Shown: positions 25,826 to 33,778 of the stretch, piece by piece
Position numbering within the stretch: position 1 is the first letter of the stretch
Layout: each line of letters opens with the position of its first letter
Translations under genes and position numbers: made by a program
Source: Planctomycetota bacterium
GTDB taxonomy: Bacteria; Planctomycetota; Phycisphaerae; Phycisphaerales; SM1A02
Direction of reading: 5' to 3'
DNA length: 40,403 nucleotides
Assembly (NCBI GenBank): GCA_009926625.1
Contig: RFON01000025.1
Coordinates: 1-40,403 of the forward strand
The notes under the pieces: generated by a model
Databases searched by the model: none
What the model was told of the DNA's origin: nothing
What the model saw: only the letters and a program-made list of their open reading frames with translations

Positions 25826-25871
25826 GTTCAAAAAAATGTTCCTGTTCTGTTCATAATGTTCTGTGGTGTTC
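25826..25871. promoter_or_regulatory. Phased GTTC half-site array upstream of the AhpD-like gene
   Basis: GTTC occurs at 25826, 25838, 25844, 25849, 25858 and 25868. Ignoring 25844, spacing is 12, 11, 9 and 10 bp, about one helical turn. The 25838/25849 pair is GTTC-N7-GTTC, the form of the alphaproteobacterial LexA box. It lies 32-77 bp before the ATG of the next gene. Confidence 0.4.
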
Positions 25872-25902
25872 TACTGCTACCGCAAAGTCTATTCTCCCCA
25901 GC

Positions 25903-26442
25903 ATGGCGCACATTGCTCTGCCGATTGATGTATCAGGGATCAGAGGTCCGCTCGCGTATCGCCCCGATGCCGCGAAACACCTGCTCGGGCTGGCCGAGAC
26001 GATCCTCCGCCAGCCGGCAAGCCTCGAGCCTGGCGATCGCGAGACGATCGCCGCATGGACCTCGTACCTCAATGGCTGCGCGTTCTGTATGAAGTCGCAT
26101 GCGGCCGCGGCGCGCGCATGGCTCGGCGGTGAACGCAGCGCGGCACTCGACCGTTTGCTTGCGACCGAAGACGCCAGCAGCTTCACGCCGAAGATGCAGG
26201 CGCTGTTGGCGCTTTCGCGTGCGCTGCAGGGCTGCGTTCTTGGCGTGAAGCCAGAGCATGTCGAACGCGCACGCGCCGCCGGCGCAAGCGACCAGGACAT
26301 CCACGACACCGTCCTGATCACCGCGGCGTTCTGCATGTACAACCGATATGTCGAAGGACTCGGCACGCGCGAAGCCGCCGACCATGAGTACGAGCCGATG
26401 GGACAGCGGCTGCGCGATCAGGGCTATGCCGCGAACGACTGA
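25903..26442 (+). CDS. AhpD-like / carboxymuconolactone decarboxylase-family protein
   Basis: 179 residues. The redox motif C-A-F-C-M-K-S-H (about residues 61-68) is the CxxC-x3-H of AhpD-type peroxidase-related enzymes, preceded by ETIAAWTSYLNG and followed by a helical body (MQALLALSRALQG; DQDIHDTVLITAAFCMYNRY). Such proteins reduce peroxides or recycle peroxiredoxins as helical multimers. It is monocistronic, with a phased GTTC array upstream that may make it inducible. Confidence 0.88.
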   Translation: MAHIALPIDVSGIRGPLAYRPDAAKHLLGLAETILRQPASLEPGDRETIAAWTSYLNGCAFCMKSHAAAARAWLGGERSAALDRLLATEDASSFTPKMQALLALSRALQGCVLGVKPEHVERARAAGASDQDIHDTVLITAAFCMYNRYVEGLGTREAADHEYEPMGQRLRDQGYAAND

Positions 26443-26479
26443 CGGGTGATGCGGCCGACAAGCGATCCCCACCATGGCA

Positions 26480-26524
26480 GCACTCCGCCCGAAGCCGCAA
26501 AGTGCGGCGTCAGGGGCGGAGTGC
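26480..26524. terminator. Nested hairpin between convergent genes
   Basis: Outer perfect stem GCACTCCGCCC / GGGCGGAGTGC encloses an inner GCCGCA-AAG-TGCGGC hairpin. It lies between the convergent AhpD-like and PEP-CTERM genes and could stop transcription from both sides, though neither side has a long T run. Confidence 0.55.
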
Positions 26525-26559
26525 GACAACCAGGGTAAGGACCAAACCCAACGAAACCG

Positions 26560-27336
26560 TCAGACGCGGGACCGACGGCGACCCACGACGCCAACGACCG
26601 CTCCGAGCAGCGCGATCGTGCCCGGGGTCGGGGTGATGGCAACATTGTCAAGTCCGATGATCTGATCTGGGCTGGTCTCGGTGGCGTTGTCGTCGACCCA
26701 GCGCAGGTACATGGTCGCCCCGCTCTGCCAGTTCGCGCCGAGCGTCAGCGTGGTCACGGTGTTCGTGACCCCGACGGTGTTTGGAACCGTCGTGATGGTC
26801 GGATTCGGTCCCACATTCGTCCACGAGGAGCCCCCATCGACGCTGTAGAAGAACCAGTAACCAGGCAACTGGTTGGCGGAGGAAGCGGCGGTGTAGCGAA
26901 TCGTGTCAAAGGACACATTGAGCGCCGTTCCAGCGAGCAATGCGCTGCCGGTGCCGTTCGTCAGATCGAGTTGGATGATCGAGCCCGCAACGGTGGTCGG
27001 AGCCGTGGCGATGGCGCGGTTGGTGGTCGATCCACCAACGCCCGCGTTGAAGCCATTGTTCTGGTTGCCCGACGGCGTGGTTGCCGCAACAAGAGTTGAT
27101 CCCGCGGTCGTAACAGACATCGCTGCGATGCCGCTCGATCCGCTCGTCAGCACCGACGATGTCCATGTGTTGTTGCTTCCGAAGCTGGTTGCGAAGTGTC
27201 GCCAGCCGGCCGGCGCCGCAGAGCCGCTCCCCATCGAGTTGAAGTTCTCGGAGTAGGTGCCAGAAAAAACGACGGCACCAAAGGACGCGGACGAAGCCAT
27301 GAGAGAAATCGCAGTCGAGACGGCGAGCGAACGCAT
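26560..27336 (-). CDS. Secreted protein with PEP-CTERM-like sorting tail
   Basis: 258 residues. Signal peptide (AVSTAISLMASSASFG), a Ser/Thr/Gly/Asn-rich beta-type body (YSENFNSMGSGSAAPAGW... YLRWVDDNATETSPDQIIGLDNVAI), then a C-terminal sorting signal: TPTPGTIALLGAVVGV with an RRRSRV tail. In PEP-CTERM systems an exosortase (EpsH) recognises this tail for surface or EPS export; no exosortase gene is in this window. The ATG at 27336 follows TTGGAG. Confidence 0.87.
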   Translation of the reverse strand: MRSLAVSTAISLMASSASFGAVVFSGTYSENFNSMGSGSAAPAGWRHFATSFGSNNTWTSSVLTSGSSGIAAMSVTTAGSTLVAATTPSGNQNNGFNAGVGGSTTNRAIATAPTTVAGSIIQLDLTNGTGSALLAGTALNVSFDTIRYTAASSANQLPGYWFFYSVDGGSSWTNVGPNPTITTVPNTVGVTNTVTTLTLGANWQSGATMYLRWVDDNATETSPDQIIGLDNVAITPTPGTIALLGAVVGVVGRRRSRV

Positions 27337-27719
27337 GTTTGGAACTCCAAGGGGAAAGGGGAAAGGGGAGAGGGGAAGGGACTCCGACGGCGGGACGTCG
27401 GGGAAGGGACGGCGAAAGAATGCACCGGCTCTTTGCGCGTCTGATGGGGCTTTCGCGAAACCAAGGCACGAGTTTGGTTCGCATTCGATTCACTCGCCGT
27501 GCGCGTTCGGTGAACGGCGGGATCCGTCAGCAACCGCAATCGCCTGCATCCCCAAGCTGCGGCGCAGCTTGGATACCGCTTCACAGAAGCCAAGCAGAAC
27601 TGCAACGGGAGGCTCTCAAATCCATCACACGGTCATCACGGTCGTCCGTCATCTTGCCCCCCGGATCTCGGACGATCCGAGAACCACTCCTCTCCCCTCT
27701 TCACAGGCCGACAAAACCG
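27337..27719. other. Intergenic region between divergent surface-protein genes
   Basis: 383 bp without a convincing gene. It contains a purine-rich GGGGAAA tandem tract at ~27352-27378 and a perfect hairpin CCAAGCTGC-GGC-GCAGCTTGG at 27552-27572. It probably holds the promoters for both divergent genes. Confidence 0.5.
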
Positions 27720-29912
27720 ATGAAACATGTTTCCCTTTCAGTATTGCTTTCACTGATCCCCGTGTGTGCCGTCGAGGCGGAGACCATCCGCTTCGCCGTC
27801 ATTGGCGATTACGGCCAGAGTTCCAACACCGCGACGGTCGCGGCGCGCATGCTTGCAGCCGCGCCGAGTTTCATCTGCACGACGGGCGACAACACCTACA
27901 ACACATCGGTGTCCACCGCCAACTGGGATGGAGCGGTCGGCCAGTATTTCGCGCCGTTCATCCTTTTGCCTTCGAACTCGGCGTATGTGGCGCAGGGTGC
28001 GACGACGAACCAGTTCTTCCCGACGATGGGCAATCACGACTGGGATGTCGGTGGCGCGTCATCCAGTTTCACGACCTACTTCTCGCTGCCCGACAACGAG
28101 CGCTACTACACATTCGTCCGCGGCGATGTCGAGTTCTTCATGTTGTCAAGCGATCCGCGTGAGCCGTCCGGGGTCAATGTGGGCAGCACCCAGTACAACT
28201 GGTTCACCGCGCGGATCGCGCAGTCGACCGCCCGCTGGCAGGTCGTGATTTTCCACCATCCGTTCCAGACATCGAACTCCTCGCACGGCCCCGCAACATG
28301 GATGAACTGGGGCTTCGAGAACCTCGGCGTGGACCTTGTGATGTCAGGCCACAACCACTTCATGGAGCGCCTGTCGTACGGTGGGATCCCGTGGATCGTG
28401 CAAGGCGCGGGTGGGCGCAGCCATTACTCGATCTCGTCGCCCGCATCGAACAGCCAGTTCCGCAACACGACGGACTACGGATTCTCACTCGTGACGGCGA
28501 CCGAAACGACGCTGACCCACCAGTTCATCACGGCTGCCGGCACGGTGATCGATACGGTCTCGCTGCCTGGTGATCCACCGCCGCCACCGCCACCGCCGCC
28601 ACCGCCACCGCCGCCGTACGAGATCTATGAGGAGATCGTTTTCCAGCAGGGGCTCAACGGCTATGCGGGGACAGACGACAAGGAAGTCCGTTCCTCGGGT
28701 GGCGACACCGCGAATGGGAACAACACATCGATCAGCGTCGACGGTGACGACGGTTCGCCTGGGCTGCAGCCGAACCACGGTCTCATCCGCTTCGCCGACA
28801 TCGTGGGTGACGGCGCAGGGCAGATCGCGGCCGGCACCGAGATCGATCAGGCGTTCCTGCGCTTGAATGTGATCGATGCAGGCAGTGGGATGAGCGCATA
28901 CGCCATGACCACCGACTGGACCGAGTCGACCACTTGGGCGTCATTGGGTGGCAACGGAGTGACCCCAGGCGTTGAGTGCGAGTCAACCGCGTTCTACACG
29001 GTCGGAGCGAACAACGCATCGGCGAATGTGCCGACTGGCACGCTATCGATCGATGTCACTGCCCTTGTTCGCGCTTGGATCAACGGCACGAGCGTGAACC
29101 GCGGCATCGCCCTCCTCCCGTTCACGAACGGAACCAACGGCATCGATATCTCGACCAGTGAATCGACATCACCGCCACGGCTGGTGATTCGTTCGCTCAA
29201 GAAGGGCTTGGCGCAGTCGAACTTCCGCCAGGGAGACGCCAGCTATGCGGGCGCTCGGGACACGCAGCTCAATCAGGCGGCTCCGACGACCTCGCAGGCC
29301 ACCGTCACGAGTTTCAGCGTTGACTCCGACGACCCCAACGGAACTGGCAACGGCAAGCATGTGTTGCTTGGGTTCTCCGATCTGTCGGTCGCGTCGGGAA
29401 CGGTGGTGCGCGCGAGCCTGTTCCTCTACGGAATCGATCCTGGAGCTGGCGGTTCATTGCACCGCACGCTCGTCCCGTGGACCGATGCCGCGACTTGGGC
29501 CGATTCGTTCGGCGGCAACGGCGTTCAGGCTGACGGCACCGAAGCGTTGGCGGCGTCGGATGCAACTGTGGCGGGCTCGACCGGCGATGTCGAGATCGAT
29601 GTGACCGCCGCGGTCCTTGCGGAACTCGACGCGGGCAGCACCTCGATTGCCTGGGCGATCCTGCCGCTCGGTGGCGACGGCTGGGACATCGTGTCATGCG
29701 AGGGAACCGCCTCGCGACGCCCGCGCCTCAGCATCACCGTCGAAGTGCCAACGAAGGTCGAGGGTGACATCAATGGAGACGGCATTGTGGACGGCGCAGA
29801 CCTGACCGAAGTCCTCAGCAACTGGGGCGGGTCTGGTTCAGCCGATCTCAACGCCGATGGAATCATCGACGGGACTGATCTGTCGATCGTCATCGGCGGC
29901 TGGACGGTGTAA
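27720..29912 (+). CDS. Secreted calcineurin-like phosphatase with DNRLRE domains and dockerin tail
   Basis: 730 residues. Signal peptide, then a metallophosphatase domain with all metal motifs: VIGDYG, TTGDNTY, MGNHDWD, VIFHHPF and SGHNHFM. A run of ~14 prolines (about residues 284-299) links to two DNRLRE-type domains (FQQGLNGYAGTDDKEVRSS; FRQGDASYAGARDTQL) and a dockerin-like tail (DINGDGIVDGADLTEVLSNW; DLNADGIIDGTDLSIVIGGW). Likely an extracellular acid phosphatase or phosphodiesterase that scavenges phosphate. The frame is open far upstream, but the signal peptide sets the start at 27720. Confidence 0.9.
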   Translation: MKHVSLSVLLSLIPVCAVEAETIRFAVIGDYGQSSNTATVAARMLAAAPSFICTTGDNTYNTSVSTANWDGAVGQYFAPFILLPSNSAYVAQGATTNQFFPTMGNHDWDVGGASSSFTTYFSLPDNERYYTFVRGDVEFFMLSSDPREPSGVNVGSTQYNWFTARIAQSTARWQVVIFHHPFQTSNSSHGPATWMNWGFENLGVDLVMSGHNHFMERLSYGGIPWIVQGAGGRSHYSISSPASNSQFRNTTDYGFSLVTATETTLTHQFITAAGTVIDTVSLPGDPPPPPPPPPPPPPPYEIYEEIVFQQGLNGYAGTDDKEVRSSGGDTANGNNTSISVDGDDGSPGLQPNHGLIRFADIVGDGAGQIAAGTEIDQAFLRLNVIDAGSGMSAYAMTTDWTESTTWASLGGNGVTPGVECESTAFYTVGANNASANVPTGTLSIDVTALVRAWINGTSVNRGIALLPFTNGTNGIDISTSESTSPPRLVIRSLKKGLAQSNFRQGDASYAGARDTQLNQAAPTTSQATVTSFSVDSDDPNGTGNGKHVLLGFSDLSVASGTVVRASLFLYGIDPGAGGSLHRTLVPWTDAATWADSFGGNGVQADGTEALAASDATVAGSTGDVEIDVTAAVLAELDAGSTSIAWAILPLGGDGWDIVSCEGTASRRPRLSITVEVPTKVEGDINGDGIVDGADLTEVLSNWGGSGSADLNADGIIDGTDLSIVIGGWTV

Positions 29913-29981
29913 ACGCCGCCGCAGTTGCGGGAGTGCCCCTCGGCGTGCATGCCGAGCGCGACAGACAAGTGTGAAGGCTTG

Positions 29982-30019
29982 AGCGGCTCGGGACAAGCAG
30001 TGTGTCCCGAGCCGCTTTT
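29982..30019 (+). terminator. Rho-independent terminator after the phosphatase gene
   Basis: Perfect 14-bp stem AGCGGCTCGGGACA / TGTCCCGAGCCGCT with a 7-nt loop, followed by TTTC. It lies 70 bp after the stop. Confidence 0.88.
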
Positions 30020-30474
30020 CAATTGCGATTGATTGCGGCGGCGGCGGCGCTTGGTGGCGGCCCCGACCGGGCAGCGATCCGCCAATCTGTCCTTCCAAAA
30101 CGGCTGGATTTCATGTAATCCGTCCTTCTAGGACAGTCAGTATTGGACGATCCTGCCGCGTCGCCCCCCCCTGCTCGACGCGATCCAGGAGCAGCTCACC
30201 GAGGCACGGCTGCCTCTCCCTCCTCGGGACGGATGGCCCGCTCGAGGAGTACTTCCGCAGCCGCCCTGAAATCCGACACACGGTTTCGGCACGGTCTCTG
30301 AGTCACCCAAAGACCCGAGTAATGCCCGCGCATCAGTGGCTGCTGAATTCCGAGTGAAGCTCTCCGCCCAAAGCCGCTCTTTGGAATCACAGCATCTGTC
30401 CGCGTGGTTTCGAAGCGCTTCGTTGTGACGCCAGCCAGGCGCCGCGTCCCAACGCCGATACAACAACAAACACA
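30020..30474. other. Intergenic region, no gene recognised
   Basis: About 455 bp between two terminators. It contains a palindrome GTCCT-TCT-AGGAC (near 30122) and two nearby GTCCTTC repeats, plus a low-complexity GGC run near 30037. Open frames look like chance. Confidence 0.5.
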
Positions 30475-30503
30475 GCGGCCCCGCCGGAAACCGACGGGGC
30501 CGC
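30475..30503 (-). terminator. Rho-independent terminator of the fasciclin gene
   Basis: 13-bp stem GCGGCCCCGCCGG / CCGACGGGGCCGC (one mismatch) with a 3-nt loop. On the minus strand it is followed by a T-rich stretch (TGTGTTTGTTGTTG). It is just downstream of the fasciclin stop. Confidence 0.85.
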
Positions 30504-30535
30504 TCTTGCTTGAACTGCGATGACTAGGTCGTGCG

Positions 30536-31504
30536 TCAGTACGACGAGCTCTTGGTGCCACTGCTCGAAGAGGACCCTTCGGGCGGCATCAGCACCGTAT
30601 CAACGACATGGATCACGCCGTTGCTGGCCTGCACATCGGGGATAACAACGGTCGCGTTGTTGAGCATCACCTTGTCGCCCATCACCTTGACCATGACGGG
30701 ACGACCGAGCACGGTGGGCACCTCACGCATCTTGACGACTGCATCGCTGTACGCAGCCACGCCTGGCACCACGTGATAGGTCAGGATCTCCGTGAGCTTC
30801 TGCTTGTTCTCTGGCTTGAGCAGCATGTCGAGCGTGCCTGGTGGCAGCTTCGCGAACGCCGCGTCGGTCGGAGCGATGATGGTGAACGGTCCCTTCCCAG
30901 AGAGCGTCTCAACCAGCCCAGCCGCCTTCACTGCTGCAACGAGCGTGTTGAACGAACCGTTCTTGGCCGCAACATCGACCACGGTCCCATCGACTGGCAC
31001 GACGACCGTGTCGATGACATGGATCACGCCGTTCGAGCAGGCGATGTCCGTGGCGGTGACAGTCGCGCCATCAACCATCACCTTGCCGCCGTTGGTCTTG
31101 ATCGCCAGACGCTGACCGTTCACGGTGGTGGCGAACTTCATCTTCATCACATCGGCAGCCTTCACCGAACCAGGCACCACGTGGTAAGTCAGGATCGCCG
31201 CAAGCTTGCCCTTGTTCTCAGGCTTGAGGAGCATCTCGAGCGTGCCCGAGGGCAGCTTGGCGAATGCTTCGTCTGTCGGCGCAAAAACCGTGAACGGACC
31301 CGCTCCGTTCAGCGTGTCAGCCAAGCCTGCGGCCTGGACAGCAGCAACGAGCGTCTTGAACTTGCCGTTGGCGACTGCGGTATTGACGATGGTCGAACCG
31401 GTGGTCGTGGCAGGCATTGCCGGCATGCCCTGCGCAGGCGACGCGGGCGGAGCGGTCATCGTGGCGGACGAAAGCATGAGTGAAGTCATGAGAGCGATCA
31501 GCAT
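30536..31504 (-). CDS. Secreted protein with two fasciclin (FAS1) domains
   Basis: 322 residues with AAAGGA upstream. Signal peptide, a Pro/Ala linker, and two consecutive FAS1 domains (about 35-170 and 172-308), each with [16 protein letters not shown], the [13 protein letters not shown] / [14 protein letters not shown]1 box, a YHVVPG turn, and an SNGVIHV(I/V)DTV H2 box. The ends are Ser-rich. FAS1 domains mediate adhesion to polymers or cells. The two copies are very alike, suggesting internal duplication. It follows blh after ~200 bp with its own terminator. Confidence 0.95.
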   Translation of the reverse strand: MLIALMTSLMLSSATMTAPPASPAQGMPAMPATTTGSTIVNTAVANGKFKTLVAAVQAAGLADTLNGAGPFTVFAPTDEAFAKLPSGTLEMLLKPENKGKLAAILTYHVVPGSVKAADVMKMKFATTVNGQRLAIKTNGGKVMVDGATVTATDIACSNGVIHVIDTVVVPVDGTVVDVAAKNGSFNTLVAAVKAAGLVETLSGKGPFTIIAPTDAAFAKLPPGTLDMLLKPENKQKLTEILTYHVVPGVAAYSDAVVKMREVPTVLGRPVMVKVMGDKVMLNNATVVIPDVQASNGVIHVVDTVLMPPEGSSSSSGTKSSSY

Positions 31505-31701
31505 GGGATCCTTTGAATAGTTGACGGCGAGATAAACCCGATCCTGTACGCACAGGAGTGGAAGACAATAGGCATCGCCCCACCTTCTGTGGTCCGCCGT
31601 GAACAGAATTCATCCACCCCAAACCGTTGCCTCCTGAACACAACGCAATCAATTGCCATGAACCACGCTTTCGTTCGCGGATTCGCCGTTGTCGCTGCCC
31701 T

Positions 31702-32754
31702 TCACTGCGCCGAGGACTCAGCCCGCGGCAGTCGTAGCCCGAGCAAGTGGTGCGGAAGCGTCGAAAGCATGTAGAAACAGATACTTGCAGTGACAATCTC
31801 GCTCACGCCGAAGCCGCCAAGCATGTTGGACAGCGGCCACAAGCAAAGCGCGGTCAGCCACATGAGCGGCAGGCTGAGCGCGTGGACGCGGACAAGGCGC
31901 AGCGCGAGCCCGCGTGGCGCAGTTGGTGGTTCAATCACCACGCGCGTGAACGCAAGCCTTCGCGAGTGACGGAAAGCGTGCACGCCAAGAAAGAAGAGTC
32001 CGACCGTGAAGAGCGGGTCGGCAACGAGCGCGAGCGCCGCGACGAGCGCATGCTCTATGAGGTCGAGCGCGGCTTCGATGGGTTTTCCCCCAATCGCACG
32101 CGACGCACAGCCTGTCACGGCGATCACCGCACCAGACGCTGCGCCGAAAACGGCGGCAGCGCGAAGGACATCGAGGTCGGGCACCCAAGCAGCGCCACCC
32201 CAGGGGACCGCACTCGCGATCGCCCCGAAAGGCGCCCACGCCGCCGACGCGTCGGAAGCGAATGCCAGCGCGAGCAGCAGCAGCCCGCGACCAACGACAA
32301 GGCTCCACCGCACGATGAGCCCGTCCCCGTCGGCATCCACCGCGGTCGCGTCAGCCATCCCGAAATGAAACACGGTCAGCAGCAGGAACAGGAGGGCGGC
32401 AACACTCGGCTGCCAAGCGATGAACGCCGTGCACGCCGCCATGGCGACGAGGTACCAGGTGAAGCCCCCGAGCCGCTGAAGAAAGCCACGGTGTCCGCCG
32501 ATGCGCGCGGCAACAGTCCAGTCCGCCGCACCGTGTGGCATGCCGAAGGCCACGAGCGCTAGCAGAAACGGCCACGGCGCTGCACTTGCAGTGGATCCTC
32601 GCAAGCAGAGCGCCAGCACGAGCCCCAAAGTGAGAACGAGCCACGGAACCGTTCGGGGTCCATCCAGAGAAAACAGCCCCCCCGCCCCCGCCCGATGCAG
32701 CCGAACACCCTCGAGAGGGGCGGCTGCATGGGCAGTGGTCGGGGGGGGATTCAA
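31702..32754 (-). CDS. blh: Brp/Blh-type beta-carotene 15,15'-dioxygenase
   Basis: Integral membrane enzyme cleaving beta-carotene to two retinals, the chromophore of the rhodopsin encoded 26 bp upstream. The conserved metal-ligand histidines are in FGMPHGAADW, VFHFGMADA, GVHAFRHSRRL and STLPHHLLGL. Multiple hydrophobic helices; ~350 residues, a normal size. The start is unclear: no in-frame ATG exists between the rhodopsin stop and the first conserved His motif. A TTG at 32754 is used here; an ATG at 32729 would fit if the C run at 32677-32683 were one base longer. Confidence 0.87.
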   Translation of the reverse strand: MNPPPTTAHAAAPLEGVRLHRAGAGGLFSLDGPRTVPWLVLTLGLVLALCLRGSTASAAPWPFLLALVAFGMPHGAADWTVAARIGGHRGFLQRLGGFTWYLVAMAACTAFIAWQPSVAALLFLLLTVFHFGMADATAVDADGDGLIVRWSLVVGRGLLLLALAFASDASAAWAPFGAIASAVPWGGAAWVPDLDVLRAAAVFGAASGAVIAVTGCASRAIGGKPIEAALDLIEHALVAALALVADPLFTVGLFFLGVHAFRHSRRLAFTRVVIEPPTAPRGLALRLVRVHALSLPLMWLTALCLWPLSNMLGGFGVSEIVTASICFYMLSTLPHHLLGLRLPRAESSAQ

Positions 32755-32780
32755 GCGATCGGCATCAATGTCAGGCGCGG

Positions 32781-33572
32781 TTAGGCGCGGTGACCATCGC
32801 CGAGGGCCTTCACGCCTTGGTAGCAGACCAGACCGAAGAACACCTTGTTGATCACGTCCGCAACGTTGTAGCACACTTCGCGCCAGCTCTCGCCAGCGCC
32901 ACCGTTGAGGGCCATCAGGAACCCGACAGGGTAGATCACCCAGCCGATGGTCACGAAGAGCCGCATGGTCTTCAGGCTTGACTGAATGCTTGTGGGCGCA
33001 TCGGCCATCGCCTCGGTCACCTTGGTGAAGAGCATGTACACGATGTAGAGCCACGCGCCGCAGCTGATCACATACCAAGTCCACCACTGCTGGCTGCCAG
33101 TGGGGCTTTCCTCGGCAACCCACGCCGTTACCAACATGACAAGCGACCAGAAAACGAGCCCTCGGAAGAGCTCTGAGCCGCGCTTGCCCAGGTTCAGAAG
33201 CAGCGGGAACTCCATCACAAGGAGCGGCACGGTGATCAGCCAGTCGATGTATCGGTACGCGGTTGGGAACTGCTTGATTGCCGCGCCCTCGATGCGAGTG
33301 CCATCGGCGGTGAACAGGCTGGCGACTCCCTCAAGGTAGATGCCGCTCATGCGCCAATAGTGGAAAGCCGCGACGGCACAGATGATGCCCGCAACGGTGA
33401 GGGCGGTCTGGTACTGCACTGGCACAGTCTTGCGCTGGAGCCAAAAGTAAAGGGCACCAGCGCCCATCGCCACGGTCGAGAGCCAGAAGAGGTACATCGT
33501 GACCCCTTCGATTGTGAGCCCCGCATTCAGGGCGCGCATGGTGGTCGACATATCTGCAAGCAAGATCGTCAC
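32781..33572 (-). CDS. Proton-pumping microbial rhodopsin (proteorhodopsin/xanthorhodopsin clade)
   Basis: 263 residues, seven helices. H71 (AFHYWRM), Schiff-base counterion D110 and T114 in RYIDWLITVPLLVME, and proton donor E121 give the D-T-E pattern of outward proton pumps. The retinal lysine is K243 (VINKVFFG). L118, equivalent to proteorhodopsin position 105, predicts green absorption. GTG start with AGGAG 8 nt upstream. It is co-directional with blh, 26 bp away, forming a retinal-making/light-pumping pair. No carotenoid biosynthesis genes lie in the window. Whether it binds a carotenoid antenna cannot be read safely. Confidence 0.95.
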   Translation of the reverse strand: MTILLADMSTTMRALNAGLTIEGVTMYLFWLSTVAMGAGALYFWLQRKTVPVQYQTALTVAGIICAVAAFHYWRMSGIYLEGVASLFTADGTRIEGAAIKQFPTAYRYIDWLITVPLLVMEFPLLLNLGKRGSELFRGLVFWSLVMLVTAWVAEESPTGSQQWWTWYVISCGAWLYIVYMLFTKVTEAMADAPTSIQSSLKTMRLFVTIGWVIYPVGFLMALNGGAGESWREVCYNVADVINKVFFGLVCYQGVKALGDGHRA

Positions 33573-33778
33573 GCTCGTGTCTCCTAAGCAGGCTTGTTGA
33601 GCGCCCTACATCGGGAGCCAACAATGCCCGTTGCGATAGAACAACTTCATTGGAAGCATAGGCTAATCACGGAATCCGAGTCCGTATATCTGCGAAACCG
33701 ATGACGCTCGACGGACCGGGACCCGCTGGTCCATCCCCGACGCCAAAGACTCGCAAACGATCGACCCCAGCCTCCCGT

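Noticed and set aside
30608-31483. 291-codon plus-strand frame over the fasciclin gene
   Set aside because: His/Arg-rich shadow of the antisense FAS1 gene; no domain pattern.
32781-33572. Rhodopsin as a sodium or chloride pump
   Set aside because: D110/T114/E121 is the proton-pump pattern, not NDQ or NTQ/TSA.
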